Part shown: positions 11,621 to 24,948 of the stretch, piece after piece | Position numbering within the stretch: the stretch's first letter is position 1 | Layout: each line of letters starts with the position of its first letter | From: Whalleya microplaca | Taxonomy: Eukaryota > Ascomycota > Sordariomycetes > Xylariales > Xylariaceae | Assembly (NCBI GenBank): GCA_022497155.1 | Contig: MU385712.1 | Span: 557,765 to 621,764, forward strand | Direction of reading: 5' to 3' | DNA length: 64,000 nt | Notes under the pieces: model-generated | Database searches by the model: none | Told to the model about the DNA's origin: nothing | Seen by the model: only the letters and a program-made list of their open reading frames with translations | Translations under genes and position numbers: made by a program

Positions 11621-13032
11621 TCAAGCACCCACCTCCCTCAGACTCTGAACCGTATCCACGACGCTCTTCTCAATGGGGATCCAATCGATGCCCAAGACCT
11701 TCGTGGCGCGCGAATTATCATACTTGTACGTGCCCTCGGGTGGGAAGCCGCCGCCCGGCGTATCCTTCTCGGGCAGCTTGTCCGCCAAATCGGGGAAGTT
11801 CTCGCGCACGACCTGCACGATCTTGCGGTTATCATAGTACCCCGCGGTGGTGAAGAAGCGCAAACCCCCCGCCTCGGGCCGGTCCTGCGCCGCCACGTGC
11901 GCGCGCGCGACGTCGCGCACGTCGACCCACAGGAACACGCCGGAGGGCGGGATCGCGCCGGCGGCCCGCCACCCGCCCTGGATCAAGTCCACGAACCGCC
12001 CGTTCGACGTGTTGATCGCGGACAGGCTGTTGAGGTGGTGCACGACGGGGCCGAAGACCATCGGCGGGCAGATGGTCGCGACGTCGAAGTTGGGGTGCTC
12101 GCGCGCGACGAAGTCCCAGGCCGCCTTCTCGGCCTCCTTCTTCGACACCCGGTACGCGGTCGCGGGCGACCCCGTGAGGCCCTCCTCGTATGTGGAGGGG
12201 TTCCAGTCCGCTTCGCTGAATACCTTGTCCGGGTTCCCGAGCTCGGCCTCGTTGATTAGGGCTGCGAACGAGCTCGTGATCACGATCCGCTTCACGCTCG
12301 GCGCGTACTTCTTCACTGCCTCGAGCACCGACGTCGTGCCCTTGATCGCCGGGTCCAGGAGCTCGGTCTTGGCGTCCGTCCACTTGAAGTGGAAGGGGGA
12401 CGCGGTGCTGTGCGGAAGAACTTAGAGTTAGTATATGAAAGTAAAGTAAACGCGCTTTTCAGTCACCTAATTTAACCTAGGTAGGGGCCTCGAAGGTCAT
12501 GACTCGGATATTCTAATTACCGAACTCCCGAGAGACATCGCCCATAGGTCGACAGACTGGGATGGAAAATAAAAAACGAGGGAATACGTACTGCTGCACG
12601 TACTCGAGCCCCGGCGTGGCCTTTACGACCTCATCGAAGGCGTTGGGCGCCGCGACGTCCGGCACGATGGCGACGGTGAGCTTTGCGCCCGGGTGCGCGG
12701 CGCGGATGGCCGCTGCCTTGTCCTCGGAGCGCACGGTGGTCACGACTTCGTGGCCGCGCTTGAGGAGGAGCTCGAGGACGTGGGCTGGGGGATTTGTGTT
12801 AGTTTTGCGTGTGTAGTTCCCCCGGGAGGAGAGAAGAGACGATTTCGCTGAGCGTCTTCTGGAACGTACCGGCGATGAAGCCTGATCCACCTGTTTGTTC
12901 ATCAACATCGTCAGCATTGCTCTTCTACTTATTCGGCTATCTATCGGCGCAGCGGCGCATCACGATGGCTTCGCGACGGTAGTGCGGGGTACGTTTTTCT
13001 CGCTACGAACCTGTAAGGAGTACCTTCGGCAT
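11621..13032 (-). CDS. NAD(P)H-dependent aldehyde/ketone reductase, extended SDR (Gre2-like)
   Basis: Four exons on the minus strand: 13032-13011, 12890-12870, 12784-12592 and 12407-11621, giving 340 residues. The first two exons are only 22 and 21 nt and together build the start MPKVLLTGGSGFIA, the Rossmann TGGSGFIA motif. Later features are a nucleotide-binding TVRSEDKAAAI stretch, ITSSFAAL (Ser of the active site) and YRVSK (the YxxxK catalytic pair). Length and motifs fit the family of yeast Gre2 methylglyoxal/isovaleraldehyde reductase and plant dihydroflavonol-4-reductase relatives, which reduce aldehydes and ketones in the cytosol. The substrate cannot be told. The large last exon is strikingly GC-rich, producing long open frames in other frames that are not genes. 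Confidence 0.92.
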
Positions 13033-14279
13033 TTCGTCTATCTCGGGGTATCAAAAGGTGTCAATTGAGAGGTATAAACTTGAGGAATCTACAAGAACTT
13101 GCTATCCTAAACTTCTGGCAGGTTTTCCGGGGCCGACTCGTTATTTATTTATACAGCCTCGAAAGCCTCGAACCCAATTCATCCGAGGAATGGCAACATC
13201 GCGGGGGTTGCACCCGTTGATTTATAACGTCACCAGCAGCTAAGGTAAGGGTCCATTGTACGAGAAGTCTAATCTCCACCCGCTTTCGGCGATAACTACC
13301 AGGTATGTATAGTGTAGGTATTGTATAGGCAATACTATATACCTACATAGTAGAACGAACAGGGCAGCAGGGGGGAACCACTTATCATCATCGTGGTGAT
13401 AAGGGGATGGATGGATGCTGTAGCCTTATTATTAATGGCTCGAATTTTCCCGCGACCAAGCGAGTTGCTGTTCTCTCTCCTCGCCGCTGCCTGAAGAGGT
13501 TAGGAGAGGCGTCTAAAGACCGAAACGACACCCCCGGCAAAGATATCGCCTACGCGGTAAACAGTTAGCGTCGCATTCGGCTATTACCTCTCATCCTCTT
13601 CGGCGTTAATATAACGTGATCTGTAAGTGCGAACCTACGGATGACTACGTAGATCTGACAATAGGGGCATCCGTGGCGTTTGGATTCTTGTACTACGGTA
13701 TAGAGCTGATCGTCGTTACTCTTCAACAGTCTCCAATTGTTCAGACAGTTGTTGTTCGGCGTTGACTAATTCTCCGTGCTTGATGACCCGCATGAGCTGC
13801 CAACCTAAGGCGGGACCTGCTAACTAGCGCTGGGTAGCGCTGTTAGGGATTAACTTCATCGCAGCATTAGTACGTAGTCTAGCCACAGATCGCCCGTGAG
13901 AACATTCGCCCTAGCGGTGCGTTATACCTGTCTGTAGTAGGAAACTCGATGAAAATAACCTCAAGAAAGCACGGAAAACAAGCTTTGTTCATGTCTATCT
14001 TGCGTCTCTATTATAGCACACCGTGGACGCCAGATCATGAAACCCGACCAAGCACGGGTGCGTAAAGGCGGCGACGACGTCGGATGCCCATGCGATCCAG
14101 AGTCCTAGTCCTACTCTACATGCCTCTAAAGCCCCGGCTTTCTGTCCTTACAACAAAACAAGTTGCAGAAAGCCTCGCATCTAGCTAGCTAGCTAGCCCT
14201 CCTACCCGGGCCATAACAACTAGAACAGAATCTACATGCAGTTTTCTTTTTTCCAACAAGGATGTCAGACCATACACCC
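13033..14279. other. Intergenic, no gene recognised
   Basis: Spacer between the promoter of the reductase and the 3' end of ufd2. It contains imperfect inverted repeats near 13310-13355 and 13380-13412 and a short AGCT repeat near 14180-14197. No gene seen. Confidence 0.55.
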
Positions 14280-17200
14280 TCAACCGTCCGTAGTGTCCAT
14301 CTTGTCGGCCGAGACGCTGGCCTTAGCGGCCGCGATTCTCTCCGCCTTCCATGCCTCAATCCGTGCCCGCAGGTCGTCCGCCGGCACCACGTCCTCGATC
14401 GTCATGGGGTTCCGCGTAAAGGGGTCCCGCGGGTTGGACAGCAACTGCTGGACGATGGTGGAGCGGTCAACGATGTTGTGAGAGGGCAGGATGACCGGGT
14501 CGGTCATCAAGTCGCCCATCAACGGGTCCTCGAACTCGTCCGGCACCTCGCCCAGGTCGAGCTCCGCCTGGTCTAACTCTTTCTTCGTTTCGGCAAACTT
14601 AGTCTTCAGAGTATCCCAAGCGGCTATCACCTCCGGGGCCCTATGCAGACTGGTTTTAAGCAGTCGAGAAGCCGTGTCGAAATTGTCGGGCTTGTACGAG
14701 CGCCCGTCCGCTGCAACCGCCTCGAGGAAGGACGGTTTGGAGCCCAGGTTGATGTATACATCGATGAAGTCTGATAAGAGAGTCTTGGGGTCAAAATGGT
14801 ACTTTTTAGCATCCTCGACCTTAAGACTGCTTCGCTTTGGACCGACTAGTGACTCGAGGTTATAATTCAGCATGCCCGCCAATCGAGTCACTATCTCCGG
14901 CATAGTGAAAGCATCTCGTAACGCGGCCGTGAACAGCTTCATCATGCCCATTGTGTCATTGACAAGTTGCATCCAGGACTGGCATTGCTGCTCCGCGGAT
15001 TCCAAATCGGATCGGATCTTCTCCCTGTCATCGGGAGATAGCGTCGCGTCTTGCAATTGTTTTTGGTAGTCATGGATCTTAACGAGTTTAGTCAACGCTT
15101 CATCTAGCAGGTATGTCGCATCGTTTAGTAGCAAGTTAACAAACTGCACAAAAAACTGTCGGTTGATCCTGCAACTTGTTAGAAAAAGACGTGAACGAAT
15201 GGCTTGGAAATATTAAACGTACTTGCTTTCCCTGCTGAGCTGCTCCTTGTAGACACTATTCGGCCAGATGCATTTGATAACCTGAAATATCTCATAACGG
15301 ATGTTGAATTTATCATAGAATGCAGAGCTAACACCGCTATGTTCACATTCTGCTAGAGTTAGTATCCAATCTACCTGTTGCGAATTTTCGAACTCACCAA
15401 TGTAGAATCTCATAAGAGCATGTAGAAGGTGTTCGTTGGCAAAAGTCGACCCAACTAAGGTATCGCCCAGAACCCCCCTGCTAAGGTGGTAAATGGGCCA
15501 GGTACCAGAGAAGAGTAGTGTGACGAGTGAGGACTTTAAGTAGGGATTCTTGATGTATTCCGAGGATCTAAGGAATGTGATGCATAAAGCTATGATCTCA
15601 TCACCGACGGCTGACATCAGAATCTGCGGTATAAAGCTAATTGGAGGTGTTAGTAGGAAGGTCAATATAAAAGATCCAAGGCGGAGACGTACCGAAATAC
15701 AAACTTGAAGTTATCAACGATATTCTGAAGCGCGTATTCCGGCAGACAGCTGAATGCCTCTGGCTTATTCGATGAGAGCGGAAGCTTAAGATCTTTCCCC
15801 GGTTTGTAGTCCATTCCACTCGCCACCCGAAGAAGCCAAACCGAAACATATCGCATGAACTGCAGCGATAGAGTTTGCATGTTTGCATCCAGTACAACTC
15901 CTTCTATGGCATACTTGAGCGCTATGGATTTCTCAACCGAATGGACAGCATTCTGATAGTGCTGTCTGGCTACTTGAAGCCGCATCGGGTTCTGATCTAG
16001 TAAGCATAAGACGGCACACAAGCAAAGGACATCAACTTACGCTCTGGAGGGTAGCCATTTCTTCCTCGATCTGTTTGATGAATTTCTCGACATACTTAAT
16101 ATCTTTATCAAGGTCCTTGAGCTTAGAATTTGTAGCACCTAGGCCATAATGGTGAGCAGCTAGGGCTAGGAAGAAAACCTCGGAGATGAAATTAGATGAG
16201 CCCGAAGACTTGGTGCCGTAGAAAGCCTCAGATGTAGCCTGATCAGCATTGAGCTTGGTTTCGTCGGACACATCCACACGAGGATTGCGACGCAGGTACT
16301 CGATGTCGATTTTGTCTATTTTGGAGAAAGTGGAATCCATGAAAGGCTGGCAGAGTTGGTCCAAGACGGCTGTTATGTTGACCATGAAACCGTCCGAGGC
16401 TACGTCTGTGACCTTAACTTGCAGGGCGCGTCTCTTGTGGTTTGAATTAAGGGCAAACGCGAACCAGTCAAGTGTGCTGTTCCGGGCATTGGCGCTTGCC
16501 CGGACAAAAGAATTTGTGATACCGATTAGGTCTGCTTGGTGAGTTTTCAGTGTCATCTGCAACGCATCCTGCGACGACTTTATGTGGCCCGGATCGATTG
16601 TTCGAGGACTGCCAAAGTAGGTCTTAGTGACCTCGGTCTGCAGGGGCGAAATGCGGAAGAATGGTCCCAAGATCGTCTGGCTTTCACTCGCCACGGCGAT
16701 ATCCTCTTTCGTCATACCCGCAGCCGGCGTTACCTGAAAGCGCGGATGCTGTGACAGGGCATCGACCAGCGCGGGAAATCTCGAGTACGTGAGTAGAGAC
16801 TGATACGGTCAGCACGGATAGAAGAGGACATGGGAATATAGCATCTTACATGGATATATGGCTTGTAATCATCATTCATGGTCATTCCGGCAACCCTGCT
16901 GCTCATGATGACCATAGCATCGACGAAAATAGGGGCAATGGTATCATCGTCCTTGATGCGAGCAACGGCTTCGGAGAAGAAGTCTAGACACACGCCATCC
17001 TCGTTTTCATGATTGCGAAGCAGATATGGCACCAGAGAGTCATGGTTAGGATTAGGATCGCGGCTGTTCGATGTTAATATGTATGAAGAGTTCAAGCAAC
17101 AGATATAGATGCCTTCACTTACCCGAAGTACTCAGGCATAGTGAGGGCAAATATGCAGTTGCTCATGCACAATCGCTTGGCCTCATTGACGACTTCTTCC

Positions 17201-18038
17201 TTTTCAGGGGGAGGCCGTCTGGAGGGTCGAGTGGCCTTCATGACACGCTTCCAGCAGGGGAGCAGATAGTCCAGAAGGGCCTTGTTTGTGGGTAGATATC
17301 TGGCGGCTTCGAGGATGGCCGAGTCTATAGACGAGGCAGTCAACTTGATAGGCTCATCAGATTGCTCGAGTTCGGATCTCAGCTCTGGCAGGTAGGTTAG
17401 TTTGACGCCTCTGCTGTCGACAGTGCGCGACTCGTCTAGTGTGACTCGGAAGATATCGCCCAGCACTCTATCGGACCAGTCCTCGAGCTTCTCCTCCTTG
17501 GCCATATGGATCTTCTTAGAGGCTGTGCTACTGGCTGAGGACGGGTCAATGGCTGATGCTGATCTCTTGGTGTTGTGACTGTTACCTGAATCGGCGGTTG
17601 CACCGTTTCCCGATTCTGTCTTATTAGACTTCACGCCAAGCTGGGAGAAGGGGTTCGCCGACTGCGCCTGAGCAGCAGGTGATGGGGTGATGTTAATCTT
17701 CCGACTGGGTGTTTGACTCGGTGCCTGGCCCGGCCGATCGTTCTCTTCGTTCTGTGGACTCGATTTGGGCGCTTCGGCCGGCGTGGATGAGGTGGAAGTG
17801 GAGGGATCGGGGTTTGCGGCTTCGTCTGGTTTTGGGGCAGACGGCGAAGAAGAAGATGATGATGTGGTACCCATGCTAGCCAGCTTCGCAAGGCGCCTTT
17901 GACGCATCTATTATTACAGAATCAGTACCAATCGAGGAAGAGTCACAGCTGCCAGCATGGCATCGCATGGCATCGCATAGCATAGCATACCTGCTCCGCT
18001 GGAGGCAGCGTCGGCTCCGTTTGCTCATTAGGATCCAT
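14280..18038 (-). CDS. ufd2: Ubiquitin conjugation factor E4 (Ufd2)
   Basis: Eight exons on the minus strand: 18038-17991, 17907-17123, 17063-16850, 16799-16041, 15991-15693, 15636-15398, 15349-15223 and 15168-14280. All are in phase and encode 1119 residues starting MDPNEQTEPTLPPAEQ. A Ser/Pro-rich N-terminal region (about residues 20-150) is followed by the long helical Ufd2 core (for example QFYxxKF-type SSAFYDKFNIRYEIFQV, and NPMRLQVARQHYQNAV). A C-terminal U-box (about 1035-1105: DPLMGDLMTDPVILPS, NPRDPFTRNPM) ends the protein. Ufd2 extends ubiquitin chains on substrates handed over by E1/E2/E3 and Cdc48, in nucleus and cytosol. Yeast Ufd2 is 961 residues; the extra length is mostly the N-terminal linker. 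The 48-nt intron at 15397-15350 has no in-frame stop and is easily missed. Confidence 0.95.
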
Positions 18039-21000
18039 GGTGACAGGTCACAGGTCACAGGATAAAGTGAAGGGTGTACTCGATGTACTTGGTGATGGAG
18101 TAGGAAGAAAACCCAGTCAAATATGCGCAAGAACGAAAGATGTACACCACCATGTATCACAGGGGTCGGCGAGGTGGTGGATGTTGCGATGTTGTAGGAA
18201 GGCAAGCCAACATCGGTAGGGCGGCGAGCAATTACACCGGCGTGAACGTGAGCTGAAGATGGATGTTAATGGAAATACGTAGTAGCCCCAGCTCACTGCT
18301 CACTGCATCTCACTGCAGCGTTACAGTGGATCCTGCGGCGGTCGCGTAAGGGCCGCCGGTCAAGGGTCGCCGTGTATTAGTCAAGGTCTCTAATCGATAA
18401 GGGACTGAATGAGGCAAGCTACAATTGCTGCCGCGGGGTAGCTCCCTGCCTAGGCTCCTAGATTACAGATTAGCTAAGCTGCTAAGGACCCAAACTGTGG
18501 CAGTTGTGGCTCCTCCTAATAAAGTGACGGAGTTTAGGTTCATAAATGCCGACCCCTATCCAGGTTTAGCCGGTATTTAGCCACTGAGGTCACCATGATC
18601 ATTACGTAATGCCTATCATTACCAGGTAGGTAATAAACAATAAACCAGGAAAGTGCCAGCCGCTTCCAAGCTCTGTATCATGGAACCTGCTGTCTTGTAC
18701 ATACTGGAGTGAGGCAGGCACGATCTAGATACAGTGAACAGCAGGACTTCACTGTCTGTCTTGAGCATAAGATACTTAGTCCGTTCAGTTTGAAGTGATA
18801 TCTTTATCAAAGACTCAACCATGTCACCCTTAGGTGGGAGTTCAACAAGGTGACGTTTGATAGCTAATTGTTACCTACATGAGAGAAGCCACAAGCAGCC
18901 ATGGCATTAAAGGAGTCAGCACTCTCTCCATTTCCTTCTCCATGATCTGAGCCGATTATGCTTAGAAAGTTCAGCCATCCACTCGAGGTCTCTCTAAGCT
19001 GCTGACTGTGTCTTCAAGATTCACCTAGTCACAGCTCATATTAGATAGGTACAACTGACACTTTGCTTACCTAGCTTTCTAGCTCGTTGATTTTGTGTAT
19101 TCGTTTTAATATACATATCTATATTTGGTCAAACAATATGTAGCGAGGAAACTTCATGTTCGAAGCTTCATTCAGTATCCTACCTACCTACCTACCTACC
19201 TCCCTCGATGATCTGCCTTATCTTTTACTTGAGTTCCACCACAGGATTGTATAGTGTTCCCAGGATGATGAGAACTCCGACCTGCTCAACTATCAAGTCT
19301 ACCAATAGGCTGTATATAATTCTTATCCGAGGGGACATACATATTGATGAGAGTTGCTCACCGTTAGTTGGGTGTCTTGCTACGCGGCTCCTCCCATTTG
19401 AAGTAACTATGCCGATATAGGTGCGTGTAATATATTTACTCGATATAAGCGAAAGCGTTCGATCTTTCAACAAAGTCATTTAGGCTACCTAGGTAGTCAT
19501 CCTTGGTGGTTCACGTCGAAATCCGAGGAATACGGAGAAGAAGAAAATCCGGTGCATTCTGATCGACAACTATCCAGTGGAGATGAAGGCGCCGTCGACA
19601 TCCTGAATCACTGCTTAAATTAGGATTGGTCAATTCAGCCTTCCGATCACTTTTCATCATGGAGGTGGTAAAGCGCACCAGATCCGATAGCATGGACCAC
19701 GATGTGTTTGGTCATAGTCTACTAGATAAAGTACGATTTGCAGCTAGCTTGCTTCCGACATCGATGCTTCGTATACGACCTTCCCATGTACCGCAAACCT
19801 CACAGCTCTCAGCCGTCACCGCGGAGTTTAAATAGGCCGTGGGAGAGCTTCGACGTCTATCGAAGTCAAATCGGCTAAGTGATGGTCGGAACAAACACGA
19901 GCCCTTTTATGTGGAAGGTATTTTTGGCATTGCTCTACTGCCGTGTCAATCCTATCAACACTCGCCTTCGGGACGCCACTTCGGGGAGCTTGCCTTCATC
20001 ATGCAGATATCCAATCAAGTGGCATATATGTCATGCAGACCTTCAGCCCTGTACTGCACACCAAGGTCCTCTACCACGTGTAGACCAGTCATGGATGTCG
20101 AGCAGCGGAGCCAGCAAAGCCAAGACGATGATGCGCATAGACTGTCCACTCAGACATCCCACTGCTGCCCGCCCGGCCGGATAGGTGCCAGTATGAGTAG
20201 TCGTCAATGAAGATCTCGACCATTCGAGCCTTAGGTCGCCGACCATACTATCCAGGGCGTCGACCGTAAGCATATACACCGCCAGCCAAAATCGTGCCCC
20301 GTCGGCACTCCGTCTGTATGATTCAGATACGCATACGATTCCCCGGAAAGTGTTGAAGGTGCAGTCCATTGCGCCATGCATAGGGCTATCAGGACCATGA
20401 TGGAACCTGCATAAACGACCATAAGAATGACCTCTAAGTTCATTGCAGCAGTGTCCGGGTTCTGATGCTATCCGGGATATTGTTCGAGCTATGCAGCCAG
20501 AACCTCATGTGGGCATATTGCCATCTCAATATGTCCGATCACATATCCCAATCGAGAGATCTGTCGAGCATGTCTCACCTTCATCGTGCCTCAACTTGCA
20601 GAAATGGCAAGTGCCTCTGATCACTACCGAGCAAACATCGAGAGAGAACACAGGCATCCAGAACGCATTCCACTGCACATTGTGACACGACGTGAACGAC
20701 TGAGATCTTTCAGCGTATCACAGTGCTCTGTGGCTGTTCGCCTACTAGGGGAAGTTATTGGACGAACACCACCCCATCCTTGCTGGTCCCAGATTTCACC
20801 GTCTTCAGCAAATTTATGCCTCAGTTATTTCGCCGCTCTTGCTCAATCACGTAAAGTCTCAGGGGGCCCCCAAAGGAAATTGAATCGTCTGCTCACCGTC
20901 CCAAAAGCTACCTCCCGCTGCATTACTGCAGGCCTAGGTACGAGGCGCTGCCTTGGTTAGAATGCCTGCCTGCCCTGAGCTCTGCTGTTGCAATCCGGAG

Positions 21001-21968
21001 TGGTTGGACTACTGTCCACCCTTCATTCATTTCAATGGGAGATCTTTCAGTCCTACCACAGATGTGATCCGGGTGATCCGGGTGTTGTCAGAAGACGAAT
21101 GGCAGCCCATCGTCGACTTTCCCACTGCAAATTCGAAATGCCGTGTTATACCTGCCACCGGCTAGAACTGCTCCAATCTGGCGTGCTTATAACTTAAGAT
21201 GGCAAGACAGGCATCAACTAGATCGGTGCTTCGGGAAACATCTCGGCCATCACCGAGTCCTTTTCCCGTGCTGTGCGTAGGTCCCAACATCAAAATCCGA
21301 TATTGAAATCCTACAAAGAACGCATAGCTGCTTATCAGCTCTTCGGTATTTTACATGTTATGTATCGCGATTATATCATGCAGCGGTCTTCCTCACTTCT
21401 GCATTTATGCTGTCTTCTAGACGAATTCTGCGAGCATGGGCGTCTTTCTTGGCCTCCATTGGCGACCTCGCACAACCTCCACTTCCTTCCCATACGAGAC
21501 TCAGTATCGTCCGGCTCGGATAGATGCAGATCTGTGTAACACATCCTGTGTGACTCCTGCTGGTTACCTACAATCGCCATGCTCAGATCGCGTAATCTTC
21601 TAGTTCTTCTGCCCTCAATGCACGGTACCCTGTCGTGCGAAGCGTCATCGTGCTGTGCAATGGACGGGGCTTGTAGGAGGCTGAGAACGGGATATATATG
21701 CGTTCACATGGCAGATATATTGCGGAGGCTAGATCGGTAGGTGAGTTCATGCGATCTGTTGATTCTAGTAGCCAGGTTTTCCATTGCCGTTGCTCCACCA
21801 TACGGGGAATTTGGCCTCCTTTACACTCGTTTAAGCCATTCTCGTCGCTTCCAGCACTGCCTCTTCATTTAACCTGATACTCTCAAATATGCCTCTCGTT
21901 ATTCGTCCCTTTTCAGCTCGCGTAAATATATACCAATGATAGACACGTCTCAGTTCCATATCCTGACC
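18039..21968. other. Long intergenic stretch, possible decayed gene at 19690-20443 (-)
   Basis: About 3.9 kb without an intact gene. On the minus strand between 20443 and 19690 several neighbouring frames read protein-like: a hydrophobic piece beginning MNLEVILMVVYAGSIMVLIA, then GQSMRIIVLALLAPLLDIHD in another frame, then SPTAYLNSAVTAESCEVCGT. This could be a frame-shifted membrane-protein relic, but no family was recognised. A TACC microsatellite lies near 19180-19201. Confidence 0.35.
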
Positions 21969-23853
21969 ATGAGTCCTCAACGGTCGAGCGGCTCCAACGA
22001 GAATGACGTCGCTGACACGAGATATCGTCGGCATTCATTCGAAGATGACACCACTCCAACGCCCGCAGATTTCGGTATCAACAACCCACCAGCCTGCATA
22101 AACGCTTGTTATGATAGTTTCGTTAACCACTGGTCTGTAAACCGGGAATTAGGAGATGTTTGTGAAGAATTATCCCATGTTGGCTCTGAGGAGAAACTAT
22201 GGAGTTTATACTGCTGCGACTCGACTTACTGTGGCGTTCGGATGTTAGCTGAAGGGAACAGCCGTTAGTCATCCAACTTGTCAGAAAAAGCAAAATGATC
22301 TCGACTAATTTCAGCCTCCAGCCAACGTCGACCTAATCATTAATAAATGCAAAGAGTAAGCGGGACTTTTCTTGGACCGTCTCGTATGATCGTTGACAAC
22401 GACTAGAATCAACTACTCCCTATTTGACCCGGGTCTTCCACCTAAAGACTTCGTCTGCGCTTCAGCTCTAGTGGGTGAGTCTCCTTTACCACCTTGAGAA
22501 TCACATATACCAACCTTGTAAACAGATTTGCTGGATCCAGGGATGGCTGGGCCACAAATCATGAGTTTCACCAGCAGCAGTCCGTCTGCGACTGCCACTG
22601 TCACGACTGCCTCGTCCCCAAGCGCGGATCCCTCGCAAGGATTCAAAGGCAACGCCACGACGTCGAGCGCCGTGATGCTACCAAGTGCCTCAGGCGGTCT
22701 TTCCGAGGGCAGCAAGGCCGCCATAGGGATCTGCTCAAGCCTGGCGCTGATGGCGATCATATTCCTGCTGGTCTTCCTGCTCACCCGCCGACGGCGCAAC
22801 AACCCCAAGGAATTCTTCGCCGGCAACGCCAGCGCAACCCGCCACCACGGCCGCTCGTACTCCGAGCCCCCCAGCACGCCCCTGATCACGCCCCCTCACT
22901 CCGTCTCCTCGAAGGGCCCGCCGCTGACGCCCCCGGCCCGCCTCAGCGACCGGCGCTTCCTCCCGCCGTCGATGCTGAAGAAGGACGCGACTCAGACTCC
23001 CCCTCACTCGCCCTCGGCCTCCGCCCTCGACAACCCAGCCACCCAGCCCCCCACCACCACCGCGGACCCCGAGCCCCGCGCCACCAACACCAGCACCAAC
23101 AGCATCTCCAAGTCCCCCACCGCCGTCTCGCCCCCGCCCCCCGTGCGCTTCGCCTCGCACTACCTGCGCGACAGCGCCAGCTCGTACAGCAGTGGCGGCC
23201 GCGGCGACACCACGCCCACGAAAGCAATCGTAACTGGACCCGTCTCGCCCTCGCGCCCGCCGCGGCCCCACGACGGTCCCCTCGAGATCCCGGACCTAAT
23301 CACGCCCGCGGGCCCGCCGCCGACGCGCGCGCTCCCCGCCCCGCCGCCGTACGCCGTATCGCCATCGCCCACGTTCACCATCTCGCCCGTGTCGCCCGTG
23401 TCGCCGGTCTCGCCGGGGTTCCCCACGCATCAGCTGGTTTTCGGTGGAGCCCTGGAGCGCGAGGGGGTGGGTCAGAGCCAAGGGCAACAGGGGAAGGGGT
23501 TGGGGGACGGGATGCATGACGAGGGCGCCATCGGCGTCGCGCTGCCGGAGGCCACGAGGGAGCTCGCGGGCTTGACGAGGGATTATGCGCGCGAGAGCCA
23601 GAACCGGGAGCTGGATCAGAACCGGAATCGGGATCAGGAGAGTTGGGGGAGTTGGAGCGGGACGGGGGGTGGGGGCCCGGGGGTGTCGTTTGGTGGGGGG
23701 TCTGGAGGGAGGAAGAGGGGGCATGAGCGAGGGAAGGCGGATGCTAGGGATGAGAAGAAGGGGGGTTCTGGGAGCGGGAGTGGGAGTGGGAGTGGAGGAT
23801 CGCGGGTCTCGCTGCAGGAGCTGGATCTGGAGAAGTTGGGGGGTAAGTACTGA
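21969..23853 (+). CDS. Cys-rich ectodomain single-pass membrane protein
   Basis: Four exons: 21969-22263, 22322-22355, 22407-22474 and 22526-23853, in phase, 574 residues. The start at 21969 (ACCATG context) is preferred over an in-frame ATG at 21936. The ectodomain carries NNPPACINACYDSF, LYCCDSTYCGV, NVDLIINKC and SLFDPGLPP, a pattern I associate with fungal surface proteins with a conserved six-to-eight Cys module. A Ser/Thr-rich stalk leads to one helix (AAIGICSSLALMAIIFLLVF) and stop-transfer LTRRRR. The long cytoplasmic tail is Pro/Ser-rich with ISPVSPVSPVSP repeats, a Gly/Ser run and the end SLQELDLEKLGGKY. No signal peptide is visible. It may be a sensor or adhesion protein; function unknown. 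The tail exon is very GC-rich. Confidence 0.82.
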
Positions 23854-24948
23854 GGACTTCAGGGAATCGAGGGATGTAAAGGGGTTAGAAGATCAGGGGG
23901 GCGGGGTGAAATGGAGGGGGCTAGAAAAAGGGGAAGAGCATACGGTATATGATAAACGGCATGGCATTCATGAGGCATCGGCATACGGTATATGGTGCAT
24001 AGTACACGGGTTCACACGGCTGGGTCGGGGTAAAAGAAAAGGAAATGGGAAAGGAAAGGAAAAAGGCGTACTCTGTATGTCTACGATCAATGGATCGATC
24101 TGTTGTTGTCTTCTAGGTACTTAGATGGCGGCACTGTGATTATGCATGTGGGCTAGGGTAGCCGCGCTATCCTAGGTATAATAGTACTACTACACATAAA
24201 AACAAGAACGAGTTCTACAGTTCAGTGTGGAAGTTGAGATGAAACTGATATTTAGTCATCTTGCCGTCTCTTATATCTCGTACCTTGAAATTTAGCGAAA
24301 GTCCTCTCATGTCGAAAGGCGGAGAACGGTTGGTCAGATTGGCTAATCGATATTACAAGTTCATAGTAAAATTCATCCATATCATTAAATCGGGAATATC
24401 ATTTACAGTATCATTTGGGATTACGTAGCAAATATTTAGATACCGCGAGTATGCACTTTTACATTAAGACCTAAAAATTCCGCTCGACTAGTCTTTATCA
24501 CAGATTAACTTGAAACCTTATTCACCAGTCCAAGTGTAAGGATCGAAAGCCGTCTCTCAGTTAGAATCTTGGTATGCCTTACATAGTGTTAATGATACCA
24601 GATGTTCCATTCTACAGGTATTTTCACTGGACTTATCGTCGCTATAAATCTTTTTATAGTCTGCATTATCTTCTGGAGTAACACCAACAGTGTCGGGCTC
24701 TACTTTATGGCAAACTTCATAGACCAAGCATCAAGACCATGCCAGAAAAAGATGCGGTGTGTTGTGCTTCATGTCGCGCCTATATGCCAATAATGGTGTG
24801 CCTAACAGTGATGGGGATCCATACGATGCATCGGTTTGTCTCATTAACAGTAATGGTAAATTAATATAAAAATATAGAGTAACGGACAGGGGCAACGAAA
24901 GCAGTTATCGAACAAGCCAACTTATCGTCAACACTCGTATAATGAATC
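23854..24948. other. Intergenic, no gene recognised
   Basis: Downstream flank of the membrane-protein gene. No coding signal that I could support; a hydrophobic open frame at 24602-24793 is unsupported. Confidence 0.5.

Noticed and set aside
11525..12425. Plus-strand open frames of 244 and 192 codons
   Set aside because: Antisense shadows of the GC-rich last exon of the reductase; the minus-strand model has splice support and catalytic motifs.
22494..23724. Overlapping frames (341 codons plus, 178 and 142 minus) in the membrane-protein tail
   Set aside because: GC-rich shadows; the chosen frame is the only one joined in phase to upstream exons and containing the membrane helix.
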